NCBI RefSeq assembly: GCF_000321225.1
Contig: NW_004450381.1
Location: forward strand, 1,630,457-1,694,456
From: Odobenus rosmarus divergens
Taxonomy: Eukaryota > Chordata > Mammalia > Carnivora > Odobenidae
Length of the DNA stretch: 64,000 nucleotides
Direction: 5' to 3'
Part shown: positions 36,025 to 58,235 of the stretch, one piece after another
How positions within the stretch are numbered: the stretch's first letter is position 1
How the letters are laid out: each line of letters begins with the position of its first letter
Made by a program: the position numbers and the translations under genes
The notes under the pieces: model-generated
What the model saw: only the letters and a program-made list of their open reading frames with translations
What the model was told of the DNA's origin: nothing
Databases searched by the model: none

Positions 36025-37436
36025 CTACAGTGAGAGAGACAACAGTTAGTTCATCCTTTAGGGCCTAGGAAGTCATGTGGCACATATCATAACTCCCTTA
36101 AGGCCTGACACTCCATAGAATTTAGTAAGAATGCCAAAGCTGCCATTTTCCACAGGGGGAAAAAAAAGCTTAACTCCTAGTTTGAGGAACTCATCTGGGG
36201 CAAATACATGCAAGATGTGGGATGGTGAAGAATGGGGGGAGCTAGAGAGAGGGAAAGTTAATGGGATGAGAAAAAAGTTCCTTCCATCTCCCTCCCTGCT
36301 ACCATATGCCTCTTTATCTTCATCAAATAACCAGTAACCAATATTGTGTGTGTTGGGGACAGGGGATTGAAATGTACACGCCACACGATGTACATGCCAA
36401 CCCATAGTTGTGGATGACACCACTTTGAGAACCCATGATATAGACCTGAGCTGTCCAACACAGTAGCCACAGTCCACACGTAGCTACTTAAACTAAACTT
36501 AAAGTGAAATAAATCACATTAGCCACATTTCAAGAGATCAATGGCCTTCGGCTAGTGGCTAAAGTACTGGGCAATACAGATATAGACCAAAAGATCCAGG
36601 CAAATCTAGAAGAGGCTGTGCATTTAATTCGACTCATTAAGTACCCACTGACCCTCCACTTCTTCAAGGTTAAAGAGAAAATAAAGTGTTCACAAAGGGA
36701 CAACGTGCTATAAGCAGGAAATGTTTGGAGAAAAACATCATCAGGGAAATCACCTGATCTCATGTAAATAAAAGAAACAAGCAGTAGATTTCATATTCCC
36801 AGATGAGCAACAAATGAAGGTTGGGACACATCATTTGTGTTCAAGATTGGAAAAGAAACATGACATTGGGAAGGACAGATTCCCTCGGTGAGGAAGTAAG
36901 CTTAGGAGTTTGGCTTTTATGCTGAAGACAGTGGGGAACTACTGCAGGATTATGGGTAAGGAATGATCCAATAAAAAGGCAGCAGCATTTACAAATGGAT
37001 CAAACACAGTTTATTTTTTTTTCAAACAGTTTAGAAGCAAGGAACTTGATAAAGCTTCTGTAACAAAATGGAAAGCACGAGAGGACCAGTGCCTGAAAGG
37101 GGGATGGGAGCAAAGATGCAAACAACTTTGGAAAAGGATTGCCCAGAGCGGACTTGGGGGAAGAAGGCAACCAGAAATATTTCAAGACTACTGCCTGTAT
37201 GTTCGGAAAAACATGGCCTGGAGAGGTACAGTAAACGAAGAGCATGTACTTTGAGGAAAAGCTAATGAGAACTCACTTTCAGGCACTAGTGAGGCAACGC
37301 TGATGTTTGACCCGGGCTTCCCGCTCTTCTCCCTCCCCGAACCTCCCAGAGTTCCTCGGCAGCGCGTCCTTCTCCAGCCCCAGGCCCCTCACGGGTGCTT
37401 CGGGTCTACCCTCGCCTGCCCCCGGCCTCACCTCAC
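36025..37436 (-). other. SNRPD3: SNRPD3 intron 1
   Basis: Runs from the CpG-island exon to the first coding exon. Contains a hAT-like DNA element and an L2-like fragment (about 36830-36990); no other gene seen. Confidence 0.6.
36444..36585. mobile_element. Non-autonomous DNA transposon (hAT-like)
   Basis: Ends are inverted repeats of each other: 'gctgtccaacacagtagccac' type on the left and 'agtggctaaagtactgggca' on the right. AT-rich centre with 'agccacatttcaag'. Exact family not fixed. Confidence 0.6.
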
Positions 37437-37510
37437 CGGCTCCGGCCTACTCTTCCTTTCCGGTGCCGCGGCTACTCTAGTGACTGCGAAGGCGTGAGCC
37501 AAGCGAATGG
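37437..37510 (-). other. SNRPD3: Probable SNRPD3 untranslated exon 1
   Basis: On the - strand a good donor, GCCG then GTGAGG, ends an exon at 37437; a second donor GTGAGG lies five bases further on. The upstream sequence is CpG-rich without TATA. The transcription start is not visible, so the right edge is a guess. Confidence 0.4.
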
Positions 37511-38399
37511 CGGGTCTCGCGCTCCCAGAATACCACGCGTTCCCAAAATGCTGCGCGTAAGGCCCGGCCCCTTCCTTTTCTTAGTGGTGAGCGCGGTCTT
37601 GCTTTTGCTTCCTTCTCACTCGGCCGGTCGGGAAACGTGGACTCGGCTACGATAGTTCCGGCCCCGGAAGAGAGAGCTGATGACAGGGCCCAGGTGCCGC
37701 CGGAAACACTGATCCATAGGCCGTCAAGGGGGTGGGGGGAGGGGCTCGCGTTTCCAAGCACCTAACACCGGGGACAGGCTGGACAGCAAGGTGGGGGATC
37801 TGGGGCTTGGGCCCTCGCATCGGGGGCTGAGGGCCAGGACCTACTCTCACAATTTAACCTTTGGAACCAGGCACCACCAGGTAAGGGGCGCCCTCAGCAA
37901 GGCGAGGTATCTCACCGTATGGATAGAGAAACAGGTTTAAGAGTAGAGCGGGAGCCGGCCCACGGCCGTCCCTCAAGGAAGTCGAAGTAGTGTTAGGTCT
38001 CCTGAAGCCCCGCGGGGTACGGATAGGACCTGGCCTTGGGCCTGAGGCTAGCAGAGAAGTGCGCCAGGCAGAGACGGAGTTCGCTAAGGTGAAAAGTCTC
38101 CAGGGAACTAGTGCCAGTGGAAGGGCAGGGCTGGGGGGCCGCTCTCAGGCAAAGAGGCGGAGCTTCCGGGGAACGGAGGCGTGAAAGGGCTTGCGTGTCT
38201 GCGCGAGGAGTGGGGGGGGGGAGGGGCGGGGCTACCAGAAGCCGGGACTGCCAATGGCCAGGACCCGTTTAGATCCGGAGGCTGGGGGCCTCTAGGAATA
38301 GAAGTCAGGGGAAAAGAAAGGGAGGGGCTTCTTTGAGCCCCAGCGAAGGGGTGGGGTTTAAAGAAGGGGCGGGGCCCCGAGCCGAAGGCTGGAAGGGGC

Positions 38400-38577
38400 G
38401 GGGCGGGGCTTGGGGCGGCCCTGCCGCCGCCTCCCCTTCTCCCCACCGCGGTGGCGGTGGCGGCGGCGGCGGCAGAGGAGGAACCTGACACGCACCAGCC
38501 CCGCTCCCGCCCCAGTCGAAGCCGAAGCTGCAGCCGGCACGGGGCCGGGGCCATGGGCGCCCCGCGCGGCCCGGGTC
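38400..38577 (+). other. GUCD1: GUCD1 5' UTR region
   Basis: CpG-rich leader upstream of the GUCD1 ATG. It includes a (GGC)n-like stretch at 38452-38473 and one upstream ATG at 38553 in strong context. The exact start site is unknown. Confidence 0.5.
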
Positions 38578-48555
<9,978 letters not shown>

Positions 48556-49057
48556 CAGCGGGAGCCTGGTGTGCCCAGGCCCTCACACCCTGCCCCACCC
48601 TAGCCGGGCCAACTCAGGAGGCCTTGGCCCAGGCCCCGAGCTGCTGGGGCTTGGATGCGGAACTGCAGCCTTGACCCGTGTGACAAAGCCCCAGGGAATT
48701 CTTAGAGCCTGAGGCATGCGTGCTTTGTCTGCCAGCGTCATGCGTGTCGTCATGCCACTTAGCCTACGCACCTGCTGGTTGCTGGAGGCATCCCCAGAGC
48801 ATCTGAGTAAAGCCTCCCCTAGGACCCCAAGCCTGACTTGAACCGTGCCCAGAGGACTTCCAGCCCTCTGGGTGCCCTTGTTGCCTGTGAACCAGACCCA
48901 GGGCAGGGGAGAAGCCTGAGCTCGTCTCCCCACAGACCTGGGGGTTGAGCCCTGGAGATGCCACTCGTCAGGATGGTGTCCATGTGTTTGGAGACCATGT
49001 AGCCAACTCCGGCTCCCAGGGCTGTAGACTACTCCAGGCCTTGCTGGGAACTGCCCT

Positions 49058-49075
49058 CCCCCCCCCCCCCCCCCC
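49058..49075 (+). repeat. Poly-C homopolymer (18 C)
   Basis: Eighteen consecutive C inside the inferred GUCD1 3' UTR. Could bind poly(C)-binding proteins in RNA; length is error-prone. Confidence 0.9.
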
Positions 49076-50933
49076 AGAAGTGCTATAGACCTCCCTGTGC
49101 CCTTTGGTGGATGCCGCCACTCCCTCCCACCTCCCAGTGGACCCAAGTTCCTGTGGCTGGTTGCAAGGCCTCTGGGCCCTGGGGAGGGCTGGGCCTCAGG
49201 CCTAAAGGACGCTGAGCCCTGCCCCCCCAGCCTGCAGGTACTATAGCACTGTAGTTTGGAGGGCCCTTAGGAGTCGACAGGCTCTTGCTAGCTAGCAGTG
49301 CTGAGTGTACTCCAAGAATGCCTGACCTGGAGGGCCAGGCGCGGCCACCTGGGTCCCACAGGTCCCCCCAACCCGTGAGCCTTCCTAACACTAGCCTAAG
49401 CCCCAACAGTGGGGCCCATTCTCTGGGTGTGGGGAGCCCCAGGCCTCAGAGGCCTGGGTGCTGGGGTGCTGGGGCCTGCACTCCTGAGGCAATGGTGGGA
49501 GACAGCCTGTGGCCTCCTACCCACCCTAATCCTCATGCCAGGACCTTTTGCACAGAATATTGGGTCTCTTCTGTCCTAACAGAGAAGGGTGGTACCTGCC
49601 CAGGGTCACACAGCACTGCACGTAGTATGGACTAGAGCTGTTTCCTTCTTTCTTTTTTTTTCTTTCTTGGTGGGGGTAGGGGGTTGTTTGTTTTTTTGTT
49701 TTGTTTTTTTTGCGATTTAAGTTTTTCACTTGTGGGGAGTGAGAGTCACCCTCAAGTAAGACAATAATAGTGAGATTGCAGGTACTTTGGAACCACTGAC
49801 ACCTCTCTTCACAGAGCAGATAAGCCAGCCCAAGTTCTCTTCCAAAGAGAAAGGGACTCAGGGCTGGCGGACTGAGAGCCAGGGCCCCTCACCTTACAGA
49901 CAAAAACTGGCCATCAGTCTGGGGGCAGTTTGTCCAGGACAGTGGTGGGGTTGGGTCTCGAACCTAGGTCTGCACCTAAAAGCTAAGGGAACTGGATCAT
50001 TCCCAAAGGGGCCAAGGACACCCACCCCTCATGACCTGTCCCTGGCAAAGGAGCAGGGCTGTCCCAGCAGCCACACTGCCCCTGTACCCCTGTGTCTTGG
50101 TCTGTTGCCCAAGGCATGTCACGGTGGTAGCTGCTACCCTCTGGACTGCAAACCATGCCCAGCGTCTGTTCCCACCAGCCGGCTGACACCTCCCCACCAT
50201 GGCTGCTCTGAGGGGCAGAGGTGGGCTCTGCTTACGAGGGCTGTCAGACAATCCAGCCGTATTGCTCCTCAACACCAGCTGCAGCCTTCGGCCCAGAGGG
50301 AGGCGCTGTTAGCTGGTTAGCTGCCAGGTTAGCCACCCTGGTTTCGGGGACTAGCGGTGTCTTCAGACTGGTCTTCTCTCTTTTGCCTTAATGTTGGGTG
50401 GCCCAAGATCCCCAGGGAGCTCCAGTTTCACACCCAAGAATACCACGTGTGGCAGCTGTGGGGTTTGGGCACCCTCAGGAAGGATCTGGCTCAAACTGTG
50501 GTGAGAATAGACGCATCAAGGAAAAAGGAAAGCAATGAGAAGTGAAGCTTTGGACGACAGGGGGCAGCCTCCACAGAGCGGTCACAGCGCCTCAGTCCAT
50601 CACACGGCATGTAGAAACACTCAGTCCCTGGGCAAGCCGCAAGTTGGAGGTCACCCATCTGGAAGATTAACAAGAAAGCTACCTGTGCCTGAGACGGTGC
50701 CATCTGCCTGCGGGGGTCATGGGGGTGGAACGCAAATGTAAAGGCTTTCTTGCACACGTCCTGAACACAAGGCTGGTGAAAGCCCAGACTTCAGGAACTT
50801 CTGCCCATAGCACATGGCACCCATGACCCCTGTCCACATGCTGGGGGCCCAGCGAAGCCACACTGGACACTTGGTTTTATTCACTCCAGCTGCACAGGGA
50901 CAAAAGGGATCTTTTGCATTGCAGAGATTTTCT

Positions 50934-50975
50934 ACATATATATGTGTGTGTGTATATATATACATATATATATAT
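50934..50975 (+). repeat. TA/TG dinucleotide microsatellite
   Basis: Mixed (AT)n, (GT)n and (AT)n run just 24 bases before the AATAAA signal. Confidence 0.9.
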
Positions 50976-50998
50976 TTTGTTTTTAATGAGCCATTCTC

Positions 50999-51004
50999 AA
51001 TAAA
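50999..51004 (+). terminator. GUCD1: GUCD1 polyadenylation signal AATAAA
   Basis: Canonical hexamer in 'ctcaataaacattattctca', the first strong signal after the coding region. Confidence 0.65.
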
Positions 51005-51025
51005 CATTATTCTCACTGCAAAATC

Positions 51026-54000
51026 AATGGCAGCCCCTGGCCTGCCTTTGTGAATTCTTGTTTCCCTCCCAAATTCTCAGCTTGAGCACATGCGAATCCT
51101 TGACCTGCCATGCCAGGTTTTAGCTGGGACTAGAATCCTGTTTACTGCTTTTCAGTTCTGCCTCCCTCCTGATGCTTGTGCAGGGCTTAGGGAGGCACTG
51201 CTGGAGATGGAAGGGCCTCAGAGCTGAGCTTGATGGCGGTTCTTGAAGAGGGCATGGAGCGCACACAGCCTTGGGCAGGAGGAAGGTCTGGGGCGGGGGG
51301 ATGTGGAATCAAATAAGGGGGACAGTGGGGCCCACAGGAGGCAATAGAGTGGGGAGCCCTGCGGGCAGGACTCCAGCCTCCCTGTACCTTCCACCCCCAA
51401 TCAGCAGCTCCCCTTATTTGCTAGCTATTGGGCTCTTCTAGTGTTACATTTGATAAGAATTCTATTTCTGAAAAAAGGAAGTGTTTGGAAATCCTACCTT
51501 ACCCGGCAGCCTCAGACCTGCCCCAGGTCCCACAGGGAGCTGACAGAGCCAGAACTGGCTTCTCGGGTAGGGTCCCAGTCTCTGGCCTCTGTTCTCGTCC
51601 TGACTGACTGCTGCTCTGCCCCTCCCCAAGCCCCTCAGGGTGGGGATATATTGGGAGTTGTGACTGAGATCTTGGACGCTTCTCCAAACTGGTGAGCGGC
51701 CCTGCAGACATACCTTCAATCAGGGCGTTGGCCAGCTGAGGCCGGGGCGCCCTGCTAGAGTATGCCAGGCAGCATAGCAGGGGTTCTGTCTACATGCCTA
51801 ACCAACAACACTTGCCCTGCCCCATTCTGAATGAGCATATCATCGTTGGGACAGGCATGGGAAAGATCGGTTTGGGGCTTCTGAGTGGCCATTGAATATA
51901 ATTACGGGAGAAAAATGAAGATGAGGGAGGTGTTGAAATGGGGGGCCAAATGTAGATGAGGTAGCGAGTACTGGGTAGAGTTGGCTGCCCAGAGCATGCA
52001 GGGTGAGGATAGCGGAGGACAGGCTAAGGATTCCTGGGAGAGGCCCCACTGGGAGCCAAGGGGCCAGGCCGGAAGGGAGAGCTGGGTACAGCTGAACGGG
52101 TGCCTTTGGCCCGGGGTCTCTCAAGCTGTTGGCCAGGGCTGCAGTCACCTCAGGGTTTGACATACTGGAGCGTCTGCTTCCAGGCTCACTGACAGGGCTG
52201 CTGGCCATAGGCTGCCTAGGTGTCCTCATGTTAGAGCAGGTGGTAAAGACATGGAGGGAGTGAGCCAGAGGGAGGAAGGGAGGGAGAGAGATTGAGAGAG
52301 AGAGGGAGGGAGGGAGAAAAGAAGCACCCAGTATGGAAGCCACAGCTTTTTAATAAGTTAATCTCAGAAGTGACATCCTGTCATTTCTGCAATACTCTAT
52401 TTAGATAGAAGTGCATCAGTAAGTCCAGCATACACCGGGGATTTACACAGGATATACCAGGAGGCAAGGATCACTGGACATCTGGTGGTTTCGTTTTTTT
52501 AATCTTAGAGCTAGGAACACCCCTGGAGACGTCTCGGCTAGCACATCCTGAGACGGGCCCTTCAGAATACCAATGGTGAGAAGCTCTGTACAATGGGGTG
52601 CCCTGGTCGGGTCAGTTTGGCAAATACTGCATGCTACAGTCCCCTCCGGGGGATTTAAGAAGTGCAGAAAAGGCTCTCTATAATCCTGCGGCAAGGAGAC
52701 TCCCTTCATTTAGGATTTCCCCAAATTCCTTAGCCACAGCTGTTCTTGGGTAACACTGTTACTCTGTGAAATATGCTAGCACTTGGGTAACCATCGGTCT
52801 AGTCCAAGGGGGAGAGTGCAGCCCAGAGAGGGGAGCAACTGGCCCAAGGTCATCACTCAGTGAGCTATAGACAGAGCTAGACCCCAACCCACCAGTGCTA
52901 CTTTCCCAACCTTCAGCCCAGACCATAGTCCAAAGTAACCCTGGTGGCCCTGTAGGGGCGAGCCGATGCCAGAAGAGCCAGGAAATGAACTCTGAGTTCT
53001 GGAGCTAGAGATGGGCTGCCACAGGCCCCTGGGGTTCTGCCTCCAGGTAGAAAGCCTGGCGTGTGGCCCCGGTACTCTGGAAGAGCAGAGATCCTGCTCT
53101 CCTTGCTGACTTGTCTCAAGCTACGGTATCCAAGAACACACATCACGGACTTGCCCCCACCCTCCAGAGTCAGAACAGAATTGAGAAAACCAGGAAGATA
53201 CTGAGACATCATCCTGCTGTGCTGCTGGTCCCAGAGGCCAAGTGATGGGACCAGCATGGACTTAAGTGTTCATGGGAAAACCTCAGTGCCAGAAAATGGA
53301 CACAAAATGCTGTGCTGCTGGTCCCATGGGCCCAGTGTAGTGGCCTCTCCAGTGACTTCTCCATCCTCCCCAGCCCTCTCCCCCGCCCGTCTCCCTCCTC
53401 TGTGTCTCTCCCTGGCTGCCTGCCCCGACATGCATCCTGAATACTGCTTCCTGAGGATCTGCCCCCAGCCCCTGGGTTTCCCCCAGCACCGAGGGATCTG
53501 GTGAGCCAGTCTCCCCAAGCTGTTTGGGGCCCCTTGATTTACAAGGGTTGGATGTGCACAGCTCACAACAGACCCATGAGGCAGCCAAGTTGGCCTGCTC
53601 TCTATACCTCTCACCCACCAACGTCCTTTCTTTCCTCAAGGCTCTGCTCGATGTCACCCCTTTTAAAGGAGTACCTTTTTCTGCACCCCTCAGCCACATC
53701 ATCCTGTCTACCTGTTTCCACTACTGTAGCCCCCAGCCCTTGACACCTAGTAGATGCTTGATAAAGTATGTGAATGGTCAGTGGCAGATTTTTAATGATG
53801 CCTGTTTTAGTGGCTTTCTTGTACTTTTCAGAATCTGAGGTCACCATTCAGGGGAAGGTTGCATTTGAACCTATGGTGTTAAGCAGAATTCAGCAGACAC
53901 TCTCTCTTATGAGGATGAGTGGGAGGATGAAGCCCCCCCTCCCCGCCCACTAGTGGCTACATTTCTGCCCGTCTCATGAGCAGAGACACTGGCTATGCAT

Positions 54001-54658
54001 TCTGAACTAACTTCTCAGGAATGTTCGTATAGCAAGTAGCCTTGGAAGACATGAAGTATCTCCCTTCAGGGCCACAGACAGGCAGATATATTGCCCATTA
54101 TAAAAGATTTGGGCTCCTTAAACTCAGGGTTCCTCTCCTGTAACACAACCCCATTGCACGTGCAAGCGTCCCTGGCTCTCCTGGGACCTGGGACTTGGAG
54201 AATCTGCAAGATAATGCGGTTCTCTACCTGGATGGTGCACTGGTTGTTGCTAACTCCCTGTGCGCAGGAGGCATCCTGCACTATCTGGTGGTCAGTTTCT
54301 GTCTGCCCCATTGTAACAACTAGTAGTAAGTCTCATCCTGGGTGGGCAGATGGATGTGACCCCTTTCAAACAACAGTTACAGAGATGCACACCTCTTACT
54401 ACCTCCAATTGGGTTTGCAATGCTGATGAAGGTAGCTGATAATGAGAAGTGGGCCCCACCCTGGAATGCCTCCTCAAGAATCAACTTAAAAAGGTTTCTA
54501 AGTCAGCCTCCTTCACTCCTTCTTGGTCCACACTCTCTCATACAGCAGTTTGGATTTGGGGATTCAGACTTGATGATTCCTGGGCACGTTGCTTCTTTTT
54601 TTCCTAAGAGCAACTCCAGGCCAGCCTGGTTGCCACATGTTCTATAGTGACAGCCCAG
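51026..54658. other. Intergenic DNA between GUCD1 and UPB1, left part
   Basis: No gene recognised. Contains a purine-rich microsatellite at 52267-52325 and a short direct repeat near 53.2-53.3 kb. ORFs are short and lack motifs. Confidence 0.6.
52267..52325 (+). repeat. (GGGA)n/(GA)n purine microsatellite
   Basis: Imperfect GGGA, GGAA and GA repeats across about 60 bp. Confidence 0.85.
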
Positions 54659-54868
54659 CGGCGTCTGGGTGGCTCAGTCCATTAAGCGTTCAACTCTTGA
54701 TTTTGGCTCAGGTTATGATCTCAGGGTTGTGAGATCGAGCCCCACTTGGGGCTCCCCGCTGGGCATAGACTACTTAAGATTCTCTCTCTCTTTCCTTCTC
54801 CCTTTGCTCCTCCCTCTGCTCACGCTCTCACTCATTCTCAAATAAATAAATAACTTAAAAAAAAAAAT
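54659..54868 (+). mobile_element. CAN-SINE, older subtype, forward
   Basis: Forward copy. Perfect target-site duplication AGTGACAGCCCAG before the head and after the tail. First CAN-SINE after the 20.7-kb gap. Confidence 0.94.
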
Positions 54869-54869
54869 C

Positions 54870-57373
54870 AAGTGACAGCCCAGCTAAAAGGAGGCCTAGG
54901 GCTTCAAACTTGATTTTAGTTCAGCCGCTTGGATTCTCTTGTTGGACTGACCTGGCTGTAAGTCATAAGAACAATGGCCACTTGGGTGAGTATATTGTTT
55001 GCCGAGACCCACTATGGCGGCCCATGGAGGATGAAGTTGGGAAAATAACAGCTCTAACGCATTTTATAAAAATGCCCTTGTTCCTCTTGCCCCTGGCCCT
55101 TCCAAACAAAGGCTAGGGGGTTGAGAAAGGGGTAACTGGGACGGGGGGAGGGGGGAAGGTGATGTTTCAGCTATTGGAATTCACACTGACTTTGGAGGAG
55201 GAACAGCAACTTTGACACCTAGATAGGAAACAGCTTAGATTCTAGGAGCTAGGTAGGGAGGAGCACTAATCATTAATGATTTTTGTCTTTCATAATTGCC
55301 TCTGGAGTCTTCATTATGAAAAATGCCCCAGTGTGGCACTCCCAGACTTTTGTAAGCATGTTAAATATAACTGATTGCAGGCATTTGCCTTCTTCCCAAC
55401 CAGATGGCTTTGATCACAGCTTGATCACCATTCCTATTAACCTTACCAGAAGCCTGTTGGAAACACAACACAGGCGATGTCCCTGGCTCCTGCATCTCCC
55501 AGGAAAAACAACTGTAATACCGCCAGATGTCTTCCTAACCCCATCCTCATAGAACTCATTCAGCCATTCTGGGAAGAAGACAAATGTCACCCAGCCGGCG
55601 GCATGGGCAAACAGCATAGATTGGCCTGACTACCTGCAGGCAGTCCTTCCAAAAACAAGGATTAGATTCAATTATTCAAACTAACTGGGAAACCTAAGGC
55701 CTACCAGCTGGTCAGGAGGCCACACCGGAGATGTAATCAACCTGTGCCCTGACTTATATAGGTCCTACTTGGGGAACCCCAACACTTGTGAAGAACATTT
55801 TCTAGGGGCACCACGTGTGCCCTGATGACTGTTTTTGTATGGAAGCCAGGCAGTAACCTGCCAACCTCCCCCAGAATAGTGTCTTGCATCTTCATGCTGG
55901 TCATAGGCCAGAATCCATGGAATTACTGCCATATCCAATGTCATGAAGATTTCTGTGTGGTGTTTTGTTTTTTGTTTTCTGTGGTTTCTTTTTTAGGAAT
56001 TGTAGAGTGTTAGCTCTTACACTTAGGTCTTTGGTCCATTCAATTGTTGAAGCACATACCACCAATAGATCAGGTTGCCCACAGACAATTGTGGAGATCT
56101 GGCTAAAATGAGGCTAGCCTTAGTTATTAAGGGGAGCTTCCTGAACCAGTAACTGACTCGTTATTTACATGCACTCTGTGAGCAGATATCCCCATGATGG
56201 TAGTCATCTGATTAGAAAAGGTGATGCAACATTTGCCCCTGACTTTAGCTGAAGCAATCAGGATTTCTACCTTGGCCCTGGAAGGCATTTCAGGTCAGTG
56301 TTAAATCACTGGCTAGGTTGGTATAGATAATAGAGTTGCCTAGACTTCCTCCAAGGTAGGCCAAGGTAGAGATTGGACAATATCTAATATATCCTGCCAT
56401 ACCTGGATTAATGGCCTAGGCCAAGTGGAAAGGTCAATATTTGAGACAGCCACTTGGCATTCTAAGGTAGACCTTGATGGTTCGTGGGGTTTGTCCATCC
56501 TGTTGGGTTGAGGACCCTGGGAAGTAGGACTGAGGGTAATTTGCAGGTTGGGCTTGTTTTGCTCCTTGAAGTTGTGTGGATAAAACTGATGAACTCCTAC
56601 AAGAAAAATGGAACTGATTTGGTCCAGCCTTTGTCAGTCAAATGAATCAGAGTGTCTGATAGAGTAGTACACTCATGGGGAAATTGCCAGAAGTCAAGAT
56701 GATGCAGAAATGAGAAATGGATATTGGTTGGAACTTACTGCTACAGGTCTCTCACTTTTCTCAAATTTCTGCTTGACGCATGAGCTAGAACCATGAATGC
56801 CTTTGTCCTGGACCGTCTTTCCAAAGATGTTTGCAGAGCCAACAGCCTTAGAAGACAGAGCTGTCTCCCTCTGGAGCAAAGTGCAGGTGTTTTTGCAACC
56901 TTGGCAGACAGAGATAGTGTCTGCCTTTAGAGCAAAGGGCAGGCATGCTTTACTTTCCAGTATGAAAGATTCCAATTCTCTAAGCTCTTCTCCCTCTTTC
57001 CCTTTCTCTTCTTAATGCAACCCACTGCGCATGCAGGAGTCTCTTGACCCGCTTTTGTCTTGTCCTGGGGGACTTGAGGCCCAGGGAACTGCAAGGTGGT
57101 GCTGGTACTCTGGCTGCTTCTACTGCTGTCCTAAGCTCCTTTGTCTCTGAGGAATGCTGTGTCTTCTGCTAGCATCCACGAATCTGAGGTCAGCTAAGTT
57201 GTCAGCTTCCAAACGGGGTAAGAGCTCAGATTCTTCCCAGTTCCTGACAAGATGTTTGTGTTTCTTTAACACGGTGAATTCTATTTCTTAGAACTTATCC
57301 TAAAGGAAACAATAGAAATAAGACTAACTTAGCCATTAATCCTTTTAATATGCTGCTGGATTCAGTTTACTAG
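54870..57373. other. Unassigned intergenic block
   Basis: 2.5 kb with few obvious repeats and no gene I can name. Two pieces (54140-54240 and 57010-57100) look alike in wording ('caacccactgcgcatgcag', 'gggacttg'). A decayed retroviral or other internal sequence is possible but not shown. Confidence 0.35.
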
Positions 57374-57375
57374 TA

Positions 57376-57713
57376 CAGTTGACCCTCAAACAACACAGGT
57401 TTGAGCCACACAGGTCCACTTGTATGTGGATTTCTTTTGGGGGGGGTTATAGTACAGTACTGTATATGTATTTTTCTGATGATTTTCTTAGTATTTTCTT
57501 TTCTCTAGCTTACTTTATTGTAAGAATATAGTATATAATACATATAACGTATGAAATATGTACTCGTCAACTGTTTATGTTGTTGGTAAGGCTTCTGATA
57601 ACAGTAAGCTATTAGTAGTTAAGGTTTGGGGAGTCGACGGTTATACATGGACTTTTGACTGTGTAGGGAGTCAGTGCCCCCACCTAACCCTTGCATTGTT
57701 CAAGGGTCAACTG
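57376..57713. mobile_element. Tigger/pogo-type non-autonomous DNA transposon
   Basis: About 338 bp with terminal inverted repeats: CAGTTGACCCTCAAACAAC on the left, and on the right the reverse complement of CAGTTGACCCTTGAACAA. A TA dinucleotide flanks each end, the target duplication of Tc1/mariner-type elements. The open frame starting inside is incidental. Confidence 0.88.
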
Positions 57714-57896
57714 TACTTTGCTGAGGATTTTTGCATCAATATTCATAAAGGATATTGCTTTGTAGTTTTGTTTTCTTGCTGTGTCTTTGTCTGGCTTTGA
57801 TGTTAACGTAATGTTGGCCTCAATGAGTTAAGAAGTGCTCCCTCCTCTTCAATTTTTTGGAAGAATTCGAGAAGGATTGGTTTTAGTTCTTTCTTT

Positions 57897-58012
57897 CGTT
57901 TTTTAACAGCTTATTTATTTATTTAGTAATCTCTACACCCAATGTGGGGCTGAAACTCATGACCCTGAGATCAAAAGTTGCATGCTCTTCTGAATGAGTC
58001 AGCTGGGTGCCC
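57897..58012 (-). mobile_element. Short tRNA-like carnivore SINE, reverse
   Basis: Reverse copy without C/T-rich middle, head 'gtcagctgggtgccc', inserted in antisense L1. Confidence 0.82.
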
Positions 58013-58235
58013 TGGTGTTAGATCTTCTTTAAATGTTTGATAGAAATCACCAGTGGAGCCCCCAGGTCCAGTGCTTTCCTTTGTCAAGGGGGTTTTGATT
58101 ACTTATTATGGGTTTTGATTACTAGTTATGGGTCTATTTGGATTTTCTATTTCTTCATGATTCAGTCTTGGTAGTTCATGTTTCTAGGAATCCGTCCACT
58201 TCATCTAGGTTGTCCAATGTGTTGGCAGACAGTTG

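Larger units (their letters stand above)
48556..51025 (+). other. GUCD1: GUCD1 3' UTR
   Basis: About 2.4 kb, free of CAN-SINEs. Contains an early weak signal AGTAAA near 48807, an 18-C homopolymer, a T-rich tract near 49650-49720, a TA/TG microsatellite and a terminal AATAAA at 50999. The end is inferred from that hexamer. Confidence 0.6.

Noticed and set aside
38108..38554. 148-codon - strand frame over the GUCD1 promoter
   Set aside because: Ala/Pro/Arg-rich product of CpG island sequence, no homology recognised.
48583..49146. 187-codon - strand frame in the GUCD1 3' UTR
   Set aside because: GC-driven frame with Gly/Pro/Arg bias, spanning the poly-C tract, no motif and no splice support.
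57558..57800. 80-codon open frame as a small gene
   Set aside because: It lies mostly inside the Tigger-type DNA transposon and runs into antisense L1.
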